Assembly (NCBI RefSeq): GCF_039535235.1
Contig: NZ_BAAAWU010000001.1
Coordinates: 1,488,001 to 1,552,000 of the forward strand
Reading direction: 5' to 3'
Length of the DNA stretch: 64,000 nucleotides
From: Streptomyces roseoviridis
GTDB lineage: Bacteria > Actinomycetota > Actinomycetes > Streptomycetales > Streptomycetaceae
Positions 8,617-16,614 of this stretch are shown here, piece after piece. Each line of letters starts with the position of its first letter. The first letter of the stretch is position 1. The position numbers and the translations under genes were made by a program. The notes beneath the pieces are model-generated. The model did no database searches. It saw only the letters and a list, made by a program, of their open reading frames with translations, and was not told where the DNA came from.

Positions 8617-10062
8617 GTGACTGTCAACGAGGACTCGTTCACAAACTGGAAGAACCGCGAGGAGATCGCGGAGTCCATGATTCCGATCATCGGGAAGCTG
8701 CACCGAGAGCAGGACGTCACGGTCCTCGTTCACAGCCGCTCCCTGGTGAACAAGTCGGTGGTCAGCATTCTCAAGACCCACCGATTCGCCCGCCAGATCG
8801 CCGGCGAGGAGCTCTCGGTCACCGAGACCCTGCCGTTCCTGGAGACGCTCACCACCCTCGACCTGGGCCCGTCCCAGATCGACATCGGCATGCTCGCCGC
8901 GGAGTACAAGACGGACAACCGCGGCCTCTCGGTCGCGGAGTTCACCGCCGAGGCCGTCGCGGGTGCCACCGGGGCCAACAAGATCGAGCGGCGTGACGGC
9001 CGCGACGTCGTCCTGTACGGCTTCGGCCGCATCGGCCGGCTCGTCGCCCGCCTGCTGATCGAGAAGGCCGGTTCCGGCAACGGCCTGCGGCTGCGCGCCA
9101 TCGTCGTGCGCGGCGGCGGCGAGCAGGACCTGGTGAAGCGCGCCTCGCTGCTGCGCCGTGACTCCATCCACGGCCAGTTCCAGGGCACCATCACCGTCGA
9201 CGAGGCCAACGGCACGATCGTCGCCAACGGCAACACGATCAAGGTGATCTACGCCAACGACCCGTCCGAGGTCGACTACACGGCGTACGGCATCGAGAAC
9301 GCCATCCTCATCGACAACACGGGCAAGTGGCGCGACCGCGAGGGTCTGTCGAAGCACCTGCGCCCGGGCATCGACAAGGTCGTCCTGACGGCGCCCGGCA
9401 AGGGCGACGTGCCGAACATCGTGCACGGCGTCAACCACGACACGATCAAGCCGGACGAGCGGGTCCTGTCCTGCGCGTCCTGCACCACGAACGCGATCGT
9501 TCCCCCGCTGAAGGCGATGGACGACGAGTTCGGCGTGCTGCGCGGTCACGTGGAGACCGTCCACTCGTTCACGAACGACCAGAACCTGCTGGACAACTAC
9601 CACAAGGCGGACCGCCGCGGCCGTTCCGCGCCGCTCAACATGGTCATCACGGAGACGGGTGCCGCCTCCGCCGTGGCCAAGGCGCTGCCCGACCTGAAGG
9701 CGCCGATCACCGGCAGCTCGATCCGCGTCCCCGTCCCGGACGTCTCGATCGCGATCCTGAGCCTGCGCCTGGGCCGCGAGACCACCCGTGACGAGGTCCT
9801 CGAGTACCTCCGCGACGTCTCGCTGCACTCGCCGCTGAAGCGCCAGATCGACTTCACGACGGCTCCCGACGCGGTCTCGATGGACTTCGTCGGCTCGCGC
9901 CACGCCTCGATCGTCGACGCCGGTGCGACCAAGGTCGACGGCGACAACGCGATCCTGTACCTCTGGTACGACAACGAGTTCGGCTACTCCTGCCAGGTCA
10001 TCCGGGTCGTCCAGCACGTCTCCGGTGTCGAGTACCCGACCTTCCCGGCTCCGGCGGTCTGA
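8617..10062 (+). CDS. gap: Glyceraldehyde-3-phosphate dehydrogenase, long form
   Basis: A 481-residue GAPDH, about 130-145 residues longer than the usual ~335. The dinucleotide-binding motif LYGFGRIGRLVARLL begins near residue 133, and the active-site motif SCASCTTNAIVPP has the catalytic cysteine at C289. WYDNEFGYS near the end is the usual C-terminal signature. The first ~130 residues (MTVNEDSFTNWKNREEIAES onward) are a helical extension found in a distinct actinobacterial clade of GAPDH; its role is not known to me. The enzyme converts glyceraldehyde-3-phosphate and NAD(P) to 1,3-bisphosphoglycerate or the reverse. No glycolytic gene is adjacent. Confidence 0.93.
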   Translation: MTVNEDSFTNWKNREEIAESMIPIIGKLHREQDVTVLVHSRSLVNKSVVSILKTHRFARQIAGEELSVTETLPFLETLTTLDLGPSQIDIGMLAAEYKTDNRGLSVAEFTAEAVAGATGANKIERRDGRDVVLYGFGRIGRLVARLLIEKAGSGNGLRLRAIVVRGGGEQDLVKRASLLRRDSIHGQFQGTITVDEANGTIVANGNTIKVIYANDPSEVDYTAYGIENAILIDNTGKWRDREGLSKHLRPGIDKVVLTAPGKGDVPNIVHGVNHDTIKPDERVLSCASCTTNAIVPPLKAMDDEFGVLRGHVETVHSFTNDQNLLDNYHKADRRGRSAPLNMVITETGAASAVAKALPDLKAPITGSSIRVPVPDVSIAILSLRLGRETTRDEVLEYLRDVSLHSPLKRQIDFTTAPDAVSMDFVGSRHASIVDAGATKVDGDNAILYLWYDNEFGYSCQVIRVVQHVSGVEYPTFPAPAV

Positions 10063-10097
10063 CCGACCGGCTGAAGGAAGCGGCAGCACGCACACGT

Positions 10098-10131
10098 CGA
10101 ACGGCGGTGGGCCCCGGCCCGCCGCCGTTCG
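10098..10131. terminator. Bidirectional terminator between gap and the MFS gene
   Basis: A 14-bp stem (10098-10111 with 10118-10131, one T-G wobble) and a six-base loop CCCCGG lie between two convergent genes. Confidence 0.82.
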
Positions 10132-10137
10132 GCGTTG

Positions 10138-11703
10138 CTACGGGGCCGTCGTCGGCCAGTGGCGGTGCAGGGCGTCGATGCGGAACGGGTGGGCGTGCCC
10201 CCCTGCGGCCCCGGTGGCGCCGGGGACCCCGGCCAGATGAGGGTGCCCGGCCGGCAGCTCCGGATGGTCGTGCGGCAGGGCGACCGGATCCGCCCGGGGC
10301 CACAGGCGGGCCGCGGCGAGGGCGCCCGCCAGCGCGAGCGTGCCGAGGAGCGCCGCCGGGAGCGCCGGTCCCGTACGGGCGATGAGCAGGCCGGCCAGCG
10401 GATAGGTGAGCAGCCAGCAGGCGTGCGCGAGGGAGAAGTGGGCGGCGAAGACGGCGGGCAGGTCCGCCGGGCCCGCCGAGCGGCGCAGCACCCGGCCGGA
10501 GGGGGTGAGCACCGCGGAGGTCGCGGCTCCGGTGAGCAGCCAGACGACGAGCAGCCCCGGCCACGGCGGGACGGCCCCGGCCGGGGCGGCGAGCCCGAGG
10601 GCGAGCGCGCCAAGGAGCACGGGCAGCGCGAAGGCGCCGGCCAGCATGACGCGCCGGTCGTCGACCCGGTCCAGCACACGGGGCAGCAGCAGCGCGACGG
10701 CCATGGAGCCCGCGCCGTACGCGCCGAGGGCGAGCGGCACGTCGCCCTGCGGGCGGCCCAGGGTGTCGCGGACGAGGGCGACGGTGCCGACCAGGACCAT
10801 GGCGCCGGCCGCGGCCACGGCCAGGTCGAGGGCGAGCAGGGCCCGCAGCCGCGGGGTGGCGAGGAACGGCCGGACCCCGAAGGCGGCACCGGCGCCCGCA
10901 CCCGTACGGCCCGGTGGGCGGAGCCGGGTGAGCACCCGGGTCCGGGGCCGGGGCCCGGAGCGGTCCCCGAAGCCCCGGCCGGAGCCCCCGACCGGACCGC
11001 ACTCCGAGCCCCTGCCCGCGCCCGGACCGGACTGCGAACGCCTGCCCGCACCCGAACCCGAAGCCGAGCCCCTGCCCGCACCCGCACCCGAACCCGAGTC
11101 CTCCTCCCCCCGGCCGGCGCGCGCCGGTGGCCGCGCACCCGGCAGGGCCGCGGACAGCACGAGTGCCGCCGAGGCCAGGAAGCCGGTCGCCGTGCCTGTG
11201 AAGAGCCAGGGGTAGGGGACGACGATCAGGAGCAGGGCGGCGAGGGCCGGGGAGGCGAGGCTTTCCAGGTCGTGGGCGAGTCGGGAGAGGGACAGCGCCT
11301 CGGTGTAGGGGCGTTCGCCGGGCAGCACGTCGGGGACCGTGGCCTGGAGGACGGGGGTGAAGGCGGCGGAGGCGGCCTGGAGCAGCACGATCAGGGCGTA
11401 GACGTGCCATACCTCGTGCACGAAGGGGAGGGCGAGGGCGGCGCAGGCGCGGACCAGGTCCGCCGAGACGAGGAGCGCGCGCCGGGAGATCCGGCCGGCC
11501 AGGGCGCCGGCGAGCGGCGCGACGGTGACGTAGGCCGCCATCTTCAGGGCGAGGGCGGTGCCCAGGACGGCCGTGGCGTCGGAGCCGGCGAGGTCGTGGG
11601 CCAGCAGCGCGAGGGCGACGGTCGCGAGGCCGGTGCCGAGGAGGGCGACGACCTGGGCGGTGAACAGGCGCCGGAAGGCGGGCTGGCGCAGCACGGACAG
11701 CAC
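10138..11703 (-). CDS. MFS transporter with repeat-coded central loop and His-rich tail
   Basis: About 521 residues if started at GTG 11703 (MLSVLRQPAFRRLF); an in-frame GTG at 11739 lies inside the putative operator and is less likely. It has two bundles of six helices typical of the major facilitator superfamily. The central loop is enlarged by ~75 residues of Gly/Ser/Arg/Pro repeats coded by six-base direct repeats (about 10905-11110). The C-terminus is rich in histidine (PHDHPELPAGHPHLAG, GGHAHPF, DALHRHWP), as in NreB-type nickel exporters. Directly upstream on the same strand is an ArsR-type repressor. Efflux of a divalent metal such as nickel or cobalt is therefore a reasonable inference, not shown. 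Confidence 0.82.
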   Translation of the reverse strand: MLSVLRQPAFRRLFTAQVVALLGTGLATVALALLAHDLAGSDATAVLGTALALKMAAYVTVAPLAGALAGRISRRALLVSADLVRACAALALPFVHEVWHVYALIVLLQAASAAFTPVLQATVPDVLPGERPYTEALSLSRLAHDLESLASPALAALLLIVVPYPWLFTGTATGFLASAALVLSAALPGARPPARAGRGEEDSGSGAGAGRGSASGSGAGRRSQSGPGAGRGSECGPVGGSGRGFGDRSGPRPRTRVLTRLRPPGRTGAGAGAAFGVRPFLATPRLRALLALDLAVAAAGAMVLVGTVALVRDTLGRPQGDVPLALGAYGAGSMAVALLLPRVLDRVDDRRVMLAGAFALPVLLGALALGLAAPAGAVPPWPGLLVVWLLTGAATSAVLTPSGRVLRRSAGPADLPAVFAAHFSLAHACWLLTYPLAGLLIARTGPALPAALLGTLALAGALAAARLWPRADPVALPHDHPELPAGHPHLAGVPGATGAAGGHAHPFRIDALHRHWPTTAP

Positions 11704-11720
11704 GGTTCCACGGTAGCGGA

Positions 11721-11742
11721 CGTGTGCACGATTGCGCACATG
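11721..11742. promoter_or_regulatory. Candidate ArsR-family operator
   Basis: CGTGTGCACGATTGCGCACATG is an imperfect dyad (TGTGC...GCACA arms) between the arsR-like gene and the MFS gene, 18 bases upstream of the chosen MFS start. The position suits repression of the exporter. Confidence 0.5.
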
Positions 11743-11773
11743 TTGACGGTCGCGGAGAGGCGGGAATCCGGCC

Positions 11774-12112
11774 TCAGTCGTGCCAGGGCTCTCCGCTCAC
11801 CTCGTGGTCGGCCCGGCTGATCGCCTCGACCACCAGGCGCTTGAGGTGCCCGTCCGGCATCGCGTACACGACCCGGCGCCCGTCCCGCCGGGACTGCACC
11901 AGACCGCCGATCCGCAGCTTGGCCAGGTGCTGGCTGACCGCCGGTCGGGAGGCTCCGCACGCCTGCGTCAGCGCGCTCACATCGGCCTCGCCCCTGGTGA
12001 GCAGCCAGACGAGCTGGAGGCGGGTGGGGTCGGCGAGCAGCGCGAAGACCGCCGCCGCGGCGCCGAGTTCGGCGGGCCCTGGCGTCCGCTCGTGGGTCTG
12101 GCGTTCCGGCAT
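11774..12112 (-). CDS. ArsR family metal- or stress-responsive repressor
   Basis: A 112-residue winged-helix repressor from ATG 12112 (MPERQTHERTPG); the frame stays open upstream to 12181, but that extension is Arg-rich and unlike the family. The core is FALLADPTRLQLVWLLTRGE, the recognition helix SRPAVSQHLAKLRIGGLVQS, and a wing RRDGRRVVYAM. Cysteine C52 lies in TQACGAS. The C-terminal end carries His and Asp residues (DGHLKRL, DHEVSGEPWHD), so metal sensing like NmtR or KmtR is possible. It precedes the MFS exporter and probably controls it. Confidence 0.85.
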   Translation of the reverse strand: MPERQTHERTPGPAELGAAAAVFALLADPTRLQLVWLLTRGEADVSALTQACGASRPAVSQHLAKLRIGGLVQSRRDGRRVVYAMPDGHLKRLVVEAISRADHEVSGEPWHD

Positions 12113-12200
12113 GCGCTCATCGTAGGCACGCGCCCGGCGGGGGCGGCGGTGCCTTCCCGCCGCCCCTGTCACCGGGGCCACGCGGGAGCCACTAGCATCG

Positions 12201-12258
12201 TGGTACTGAGTGTGCTTTGCTGAGGGTACTCAGTGCCAAGACAGTGCCAAAAGTGCCG
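12201..12258. promoter_or_regulatory. Cluster of TGGCACT/AGTGCCA boxes upstream of the acyl-CoA dehydrogenase operon
   Basis: 12224-12238 reads GGGTACT-C-AGTGCCA, matching 12 of 14 arm positions of the perfect dyad found at 15764-15778. A weaker copy starts at 12201 (TGGTACTGAGTG), and half-sites AGTGCCA and AGTGCCG follow at 12243 and 12252. The cluster ends 28 bases before the start codon, where a repressor would block transcription. Confidence 0.65.
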
Positions 12259-12285
12259 CACGCATTGCTAGGGGAGCCCCAGACC

Positions 12286-13437
12286 ATGGCCAAGGACTTC
12301 GACCTGTATCGCCCGTCGGAGGAGCACGACATGCTCCGTGAGACGGTCCGTGCGCTGGCGGAGGCGAAGATCGCGCCGTTCGCCGCGGCGGTGGACGAGG
12401 AGGGCCGGTTCCCCCAGGAGGCCCTGGAGGCGCTGGTCGCGGCCGACCTGCACGCGGTGCACGTGCCGGAGACCTACGGCGGCGCGGGCGCGGACGCGCT
12501 GGCCACGGTGATCGTGATCGAGGAGGTCGCCCGTGCCTGCGGTTCCTCCTCGCTGATCCCGGCCGTGAACAAGCTGGGCTCGCTGCCGGTGATCCTGTCC
12601 GGCTCGGAGGAGCTGAAGAAGAAGTACCTCGGCCCGCTGGCCAAGGGCGACGCGATGTTCTCCTACTGCCTGTCCGAGCCGGACGCCGGCTCCGACGCGG
12701 CCGGGATGAAGACCCGCGCCGTGCGCGACGGCGACCACTGGATCCTCAACGGCGTCAAGCGGTGGATCACCAACGCCGGCGTGTCGCAGTACTACACCGT
12801 GATGGCCGTCACCGACCCCGAGAAGCGGTCCAAGGGCATCAGCGCCTTCGTCGTGGAGAAGGACGACGAGGGCGTGTCCTTCGGCGCCCCGGAGAAGAAG
12901 CTCGGCATCAAGGGCTCCCCGACCCGCGAGGTCTACCTCGACAACGTCCGCATCCCCGCCGACCGCATGATCGGCGCCGAGGGCACCGGCTTCGCCACCG
13001 CGATGAAGACCCTCGACCACACCCGCATCACCATCGCCGCCCAGGCCATCGGCATCGCCCAGGGCGCCCTCGACTACGCCAAGGGCTACGTCACCGAGCG
13101 CAAGCAGTTCGGCAAGCCCATCGCCGACTTCCAGGGCGTGCAGTTCATGCTCGCCGACATGGCCATGAAGCTCGAAGCCGCCCGCCAGCTCACCTACGCC
13201 GCCGCCGCCAAGTCCGAACGCGTCGACGGCGACCTGACCTTCTTCGGCGCCGCCGCCAAGTGCTTCGCCTCCGACGTCGCCATGGAGGTCACCACCGACG
13301 CCGTCCAGCTCCTCGGCGGCTACGGCTACACCCGCGACTACCCCGTCGAGCGCATGATGCGCGACGCCAAGATCACCCAGATCTACGAAGGCACCAACCA
13401 GGTCCAGCGCATCGTCATGGCCCGCAACCTCCCGTAA
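12286..13437 (+). CDS. Acyl-CoA dehydrogenase
   Basis: A 383-residue flavoenzyme that oxidises acyl-CoA to trans-2-enoyl-CoA and passes electrons to ETF. Typical motifs are present: CLSEPDAGSDAAGMKTRA, WITNAG, FGAPEKKLGIKGSPT, ERKQFGKPI, LLGGYGYTRDYPVERMMRDAK and IYEGTNQVQR, with E368 as the catalytic base. ATG 12286 follows GGGGAG at nine bases. The gene is the first of an operon with etfB (28 bases on) and etfA, so it comes with its own electron acceptor. Substrate length is unclear; the sequence resembles short- or medium-chain enzymes. Confidence 0.92.
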   Translation: MAKDFDLYRPSEEHDMLRETVRALAEAKIAPFAAAVDEEGRFPQEALEALVAADLHAVHVPETYGGAGADALATVIVIEEVARACGSSSLIPAVNKLGSLPVILSGSEELKKKYLGPLAKGDAMFSYCLSEPDAGSDAAGMKTRAVRDGDHWILNGVKRWITNAGVSQYYTVMAVTDPEKRSKGISAFVVEKDDEGVSFGAPEKKLGIKGSPTREVYLDNVRIPADRMIGAEGTGFATAMKTLDHTRITIAAQAIGIAQGALDYAKGYVTERKQFGKPIADFQGVQFMLADMAMKLEAARQLTYAAAAKSERVDGDLTFFGAAAKCFASDVAMEVTTDAVQLLGGYGYTRDYPVERMMRDAKITQIYEGTNQVQRIVMARNLP

Positions 13438-13465
13438 CCACCTGCCCGTCGAAAGGAGACAGGCC

Positions 13466-14251
13466 GTGACCCTGAAGATCGCTGTCTGTGTGAAGTACGT
13501 TCCCGACGCCACCGGCGACCGCGGTTTCGCCGACGATCTGACCACCGACCGCGAGGCCGTGGACGGCCTGCTCTCGGAGCTCGACGAGTACGCGGTCGAG
13601 CAGGCCCTGCGCATCTCCGAGGAGGCGGACGACGCCGAGGTCACCGTCGTGACGGTGGGCCCGGACGACGCCAAGGACGCGCTGCGCAAGGCGCTGTCGA
13701 TGGGCGCCGACAAGGCGGTGCACGTCAACGACGAGGACATCCACGGCACGGACGTCATCGGCACCTCGGCCATCCTGGCCAAGGCCCTGGAGCGGACCGG
13801 CTTCGACCTGGTCGTGTGCGGCATGGCCTCGACGGACGGCACCATGGGCGTGCTGCCCGCGCTGCTGGCGGAACGGCTGGGCCTGCCGCAGATGACGCTG
13901 CTGTCCGAGGTCTCGGTGGAGGACGGCACCGTGAAGGGCCGCCGGGACGGCGACGCCGCCAGCGAGCAGCTCCAGGCGCCGCTGCCGGCCGTGGTGTCGG
14001 TCACCGACCAGTCGGGCGAGGCCCGCTACCCCTCCTTCAAGGGGATCATGGCCGCCAAGAAGAAGCCGGTCGAGGAGCTGGACCTGGACGACCTCGGCAT
14101 CGACGCCGACGAGGTCGGCCTCGCGGGTTCCTGGACCCTCGTCGAGTCGGTCGCGGCCCGCCCGGCCCGTACGCAGGGCACGATCGTCACGGACGAGGGC
14201 GAGGGCGGCAAGCAGCTCGCCGCGTTCCTCTCCGCCCAGAAGTTCATCTGA
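13466..14251 (+). CDS. etfB: Electron transfer flavoprotein subunit beta
   Basis: A 261-residue ETF beta chain beginning MTLKIAVCVKYVPD. The motifs VDGLLSELDEYAVEQALR, DLVVCGMASTDGTMGVLPALLAE and LPQMTLLSEV are characteristic. It binds AMP and, with the alpha chain, forms the dimer that takes electrons from acyl-CoA dehydrogenases and hands them to the membrane ETF:quinone oxidoreductase. A GAAAGGAG site precedes GTG. It is 33 bases ahead of etfA. Confidence 0.95.
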   Translation: MTLKIAVCVKYVPDATGDRGFADDLTTDREAVDGLLSELDEYAVEQALRISEEADDAEVTVVTVGPDDAKDALRKALSMGADKAVHVNDEDIHGTDVIGTSAILAKALERTGFDLVVCGMASTDGTMGVLPALLAERLGLPQMTLLSEVSVEDGTVKGRRDGDAASEQLQAPLPAVVSVTDQSGEARYPSFKGIMAAKKKPVEELDLDDLGIDADEVGLAGSWTLVESVAARPARTQGTIVTDEGEGGKQLAAFLSAQKFI

Positions 14252-14284
14252 CCCACCGTCACCACCCCTCAGGAGCAAGGAATC

Positions 14285-15241
14285 ATGGCTGAGATCCTGG
14301 TTCTCGTGGACCACGCCGACGGTGCGGTCCGCAAGCCGGCCCTCGAACTGCTCACCCTGGCCCGCCGGCTCGGCGAGCCCTCGGCGGTCGTCCTCGGCGC
14401 CGGTGAGGCCGCGGCCTCGATCGCCGCGACGGCCGGCGAGTACGGCGCGGCGACCGTGTACGTCGCGGACGGCGCCGAGTTCGGCGAGCGGCTGGTCGTG
14501 CCGAAGGTCGACGCACTGACCCAGATCGCCAAGGACAAGGGTGTCGCCGCCGTTCTGGTGACGTCCTCGGGCGAGGGCAAGGAGGTCGCGGCGCGCGTGG
14601 CGCTGCGCCTGGGCTCCGGCCTGATCACCGACGCCGTCGAGCTGGAGGCCGGCGAGAACGGCCCGGTCGCCACCCAGTCGGTGTTCGCCGCCTCGTACCA
14701 GGTGAAGTCGGCCGTCTCGCACGGTGTGCCGGTCATCACCGTCAAGCCGAACTCGGCTGCCCCCGAGGCCGCTCCGGCCGCGGGCACGGTGGAGAACGTG
14801 TCGGTCGCCTTCTCGGGCAACGCCGCCACGGTCGTCTCGCGCACCCCGAGGGTCTCCACCGGCCGCCCGGAGCTGACCGAGTCGGCGATCGTGGTCTCGG
14901 GCGGCCGCGGCGTCGGCGCGGCCGAGGGCTTCGAGGTCGTCGAGAAGCTGGCCGACTCGCTCGGCGCGGCCGTCGGCGCCTCGCGCGCCGCGGTGGACGC
15001 GGGCTGGTACCCGCACTCCAACCAGGTCGGCCAGACCGGCAAGCAGGTCTCGCCGCAGCTGTACATCGCGGCGGGCATCTCCGGCGCGATCCAGCACCGG
15101 GCCGGCATGCAGACCTCGAAGACCATCGTCGCGGTCAACAAGGACCCGGAGGCCCCGATCTTCGACCTGGTCGACTACGGCGTGGTCGGTGACCTCTTCG
15201 AGGTGCTGCCGCAGCTGACGGAGGAGATCGGCGCCCGCTGA
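14285..15241 (+). CDS. etfA: Electron transfer flavoprotein subunit alpha
   Basis: A 318-residue ETF alpha chain. The N-terminal domain begins MAEILVLVDHADGAVRK. The C-terminal FAD domain has VVSGGRGVGAAEGFEVVEKL, SRAAVDAGWYPHSNQVGQTG, QLYIAAGISGAIQHRAGMQ and AVNKDPEAPIFDLVDYGVVGD, which carries FAD. AGGAGCAAGGAATC precedes ATG. It ends the acyl-CoA dehydrogenase-etfB-etfA operon, and a strong terminator follows 14 bases later. Confidence 0.95.
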   Translation: MAEILVLVDHADGAVRKPALELLTLARRLGEPSAVVLGAGEAAASIAATAGEYGAATVYVADGAEFGERLVVPKVDALTQIAKDKGVAAVLVTSSGEGKEVAARVALRLGSGLITDAVELEAGENGPVATQSVFAASYQVKSAVSHGVPVITVKPNSAAPEAAPAAGTVENVSVAFSGNAATVVSRTPRVSTGRPELTESAIVVSGGRGVGAAEGFEVVEKLADSLGAAVGASRAAVDAGWYPHSNQVGQTGKQVSPQLYIAAGISGAIQHRAGMQTSKTIVAVNKDPEAPIFDLVDYGVVGDLFEVLPQLTEEIGAR

Positions 15242-15254
15242 TCCCCCACCGGAA

Positions 15255-15295
15255 CGAGAGGGGCGGGTGGCACTCTGTGCCACCCGCCCCTCTCG
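15255..15295. terminator. Bidirectional terminator after etfA
   Basis: A perfect 19-bp inverted repeat (15255-15273 and 15277-15295) with a three-base loop TCT lies between convergent etfA and the OB-fold gene. Confidence 0.93.
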
Positions 15296-15312
15296 TCGTT
15301 GCCGTCCGTCCC

Positions 15313-15714
15313 TCAGAACCAGCCGTCGAGCGCGACCTCCTCGCAGAGCCGGACGACCGGCCTGCGGTCGGCGCCGGCACCGTGGTGGGCGAGCCTCACC
15401 CGGGCTCCCGGACGCACCGCGTGCGGCGGCCCGTCGACCCGGCAGCGCACGACGAAGCCCTCGGCCATGTGCACCGGCCAGAGGTCCGCCTGGGCGGCGG
15501 TGAAGGCCCGCCGGACGGAGATCACGCCTTCTCCGGCGCTGAGTTCGGGGGCGAGGTCCGTCGACCCGCAGGTCGGGCAGAGCAGGCGCTGGAAGGTGGT
15601 GGTGTGGCACCAGCGGCAGCGCTGGAAGTAGAGCTCGGGCTCGGCGGCCGACTCGTCGGCCAGGACGCTGGTCCCGTTCCGCAGGCCCGTGGATCCGGAT
15701 CCGGTGGGGAACAC
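15313..15714 (-). CDS. OB-fold/zinc-ribbon (DUF35-type) acyl-CoA-associated protein
   Basis: 133 residues from GTG 15714, chosen because AAGGAGA lies six bases upstream. A rubredoxin-like zinc ribbon CRWC...CPTC (about residues 34-51) is followed by an OB-fold with GVISVRRAFTAAQADLWPVHMAEGFVVRCRVDG, the layout of DUF35/OB-fold nucleic-acid-binding-like proteins. Members of this family commonly pair with thiolases or MaoC-like enzymes, binding acyl-CoA and sometimes regulating them; no thiolase is adjacent here. The gene has a perfect TGGCACT-G-AGTGCCA box 50 bases upstream, linking it to the dehydrogenase-etf operon. Confidence 0.78.
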   Translation of the reverse strand: MFPTGSGSTGLRNGTSVLADESAAEPELYFQRCRWCHTTTFQRLLCPTCGSTDLAPELSAGEGVISVRRAFTAAQADLWPVHMAEGFVVRCRVDGPPHAVRPGARVRLAHHGAGADRRPVVRLCEEVALDGWF

Positions 15715-15763
15715 GATGCTTCTCCTTGCACTCGGCGGCTCAACCGTGCATAGAGAAAAGATA

Positions 15764-15778
15764 TGGCACTGAGTGCCA
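15764..15778. promoter_or_regulatory. Perfect TGGCACT-G-AGTGCCA operator
   Basis: A perfect 7-1-7 palindrome 50 bases upstream of the OB-fold gene start. It is the best copy of the box also found upstream of the acyl-CoA dehydrogenase operon and of the tetR gene. A TetR dimer is the likely binder. Confidence 0.72.
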
Positions 15779-15834
15779 GCAAATAAAGACCTGAGTTCCC
15801 TCAATTGACGATACTGAGACCCCTCCGTGTCCTC

Positions 15835-16539
15835 TCAGCTGTCTCCCAGGCTCGCCTCGACCTCGCGCACCACCCGCCACATCGGGGTGGAGCGCTTGGC
15901 GATCACCACCACCACGTCGTCGGTCTCCTGCTCCCCCGCCGGGCCGGCCGGACCGGCGTCCGGGCTCCAGGTCTCCCGGACGAACGCGAGGGCCCGGTCG
16001 ACCTCCGCCAGCGGGTCGCCCTGGCCGCCCGAGCGCAGCCAGTGGCGCAGGGCGTGGTTGTGGGCCGCGACGACGGCGGCGGCCACGACGTTGGCCCGCA
16101 GGGTGCCGTCCCGGCGGTCGGCGAAGCGGGTGCGGAGATAGTCGCCGAGGGTCTTCTCGTACCGCCAGACGACGGAGAGCTCGTACGTCCGCAGTCCGGT
16201 CACCTCGCGGGTGAGGCGGTAGCGCTGGACGGAGAAGGTCGGGTTCTCGGCGTACATCCGCATCACGAGCCGGGTGGCCTCGCAGACCCGGACCAGCGGG
16301 TCGTCGGAGTCCTCGCTCGCGGCGAGGAAGGCCGTCATGTCGGCCAGGCTCTGCTCGTGGTCGGGGAAGACCACGTCCTCCTTGGAGGGGAAGTAGCGGA
16401 AGAAGGAGCGGCGGCCGACCCCGGCCGTCCTGACGATGTCGTCGATCGTCGTCTGCTCGTAGCCGCGCTCCAGGAAGAGCTGGAAGGCCGCCGCGACGAG
16501 GGAGTCACGCATCGAGGGCTTGGCGGGGTTCGTGCTCAT
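15835..16539 (-). CDS. TetR family regulator, probable repressor of the acyl-CoA regulon
   Basis: A 234-residue TetR protein. The helix-turn-helix is at about residues 28-60 (TTIDDIVRTAGVGRRSFFRYFPSKEDVVF). The C-terminal domain contains the WRYEKTLGDYLRTRFADRR and VVAAAVVAAHNHALRHWLR segments common in actinobacterial regulators of lipid metabolism. A TGGCACT-type dyad lies 34 bases before its start, as expected for autorepression, and two more copies sit before the OB-fold gene and the dehydrogenase-etf operon. TetR repressors of acyl-CoA metabolism are known in Streptomyces (AccR and FdmR, from memory); whether this is one of them needs an alignment. The ligand is probably an acyl-CoA. Confidence 0.87.
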   Translation of the reverse strand: MSTNPAKPSMRDSLVAAAFQLFLERGYEQTTIDDIVRTAGVGRRSFFRYFPSKEDVVFPDHEQSLADMTAFLAASEDSDDPLVRVCEATRLVMRMYAENPTFSVQRYRLTREVTGLRTYELSVVWRYEKTLGDYLRTRFADRRDGTLRANVVAAAVVAAHNHALRHWLRSGGQGDPLAEVDRALAFVRETWSPDAGPAGPAGEQETDDVVVVIAKRSTPMWRVVREVEASLGDS

Positions 16540-16572
16540 GTCCCGAACCTAGCACTCGGATCCCTCGTGCGG

Positions 16573-16587
16573 CGGCACTTGGTGCCA
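16573..16587. promoter_or_regulatory. Third copy of the TGGCACT/AGTGCCA box, upstream of tetR
   Basis: CGGCACT-T-GGTGCCA matches 12 of 14 arm positions of the perfect copy. It lies between the end of the short-chain dehydrogenase gene and the tetR start, the expected place for autoregulation. Confidence 0.65.
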
Positions 16588-16614
16588 AGCACCAGGTCAG
16601 AGGGGTACGAAGGC

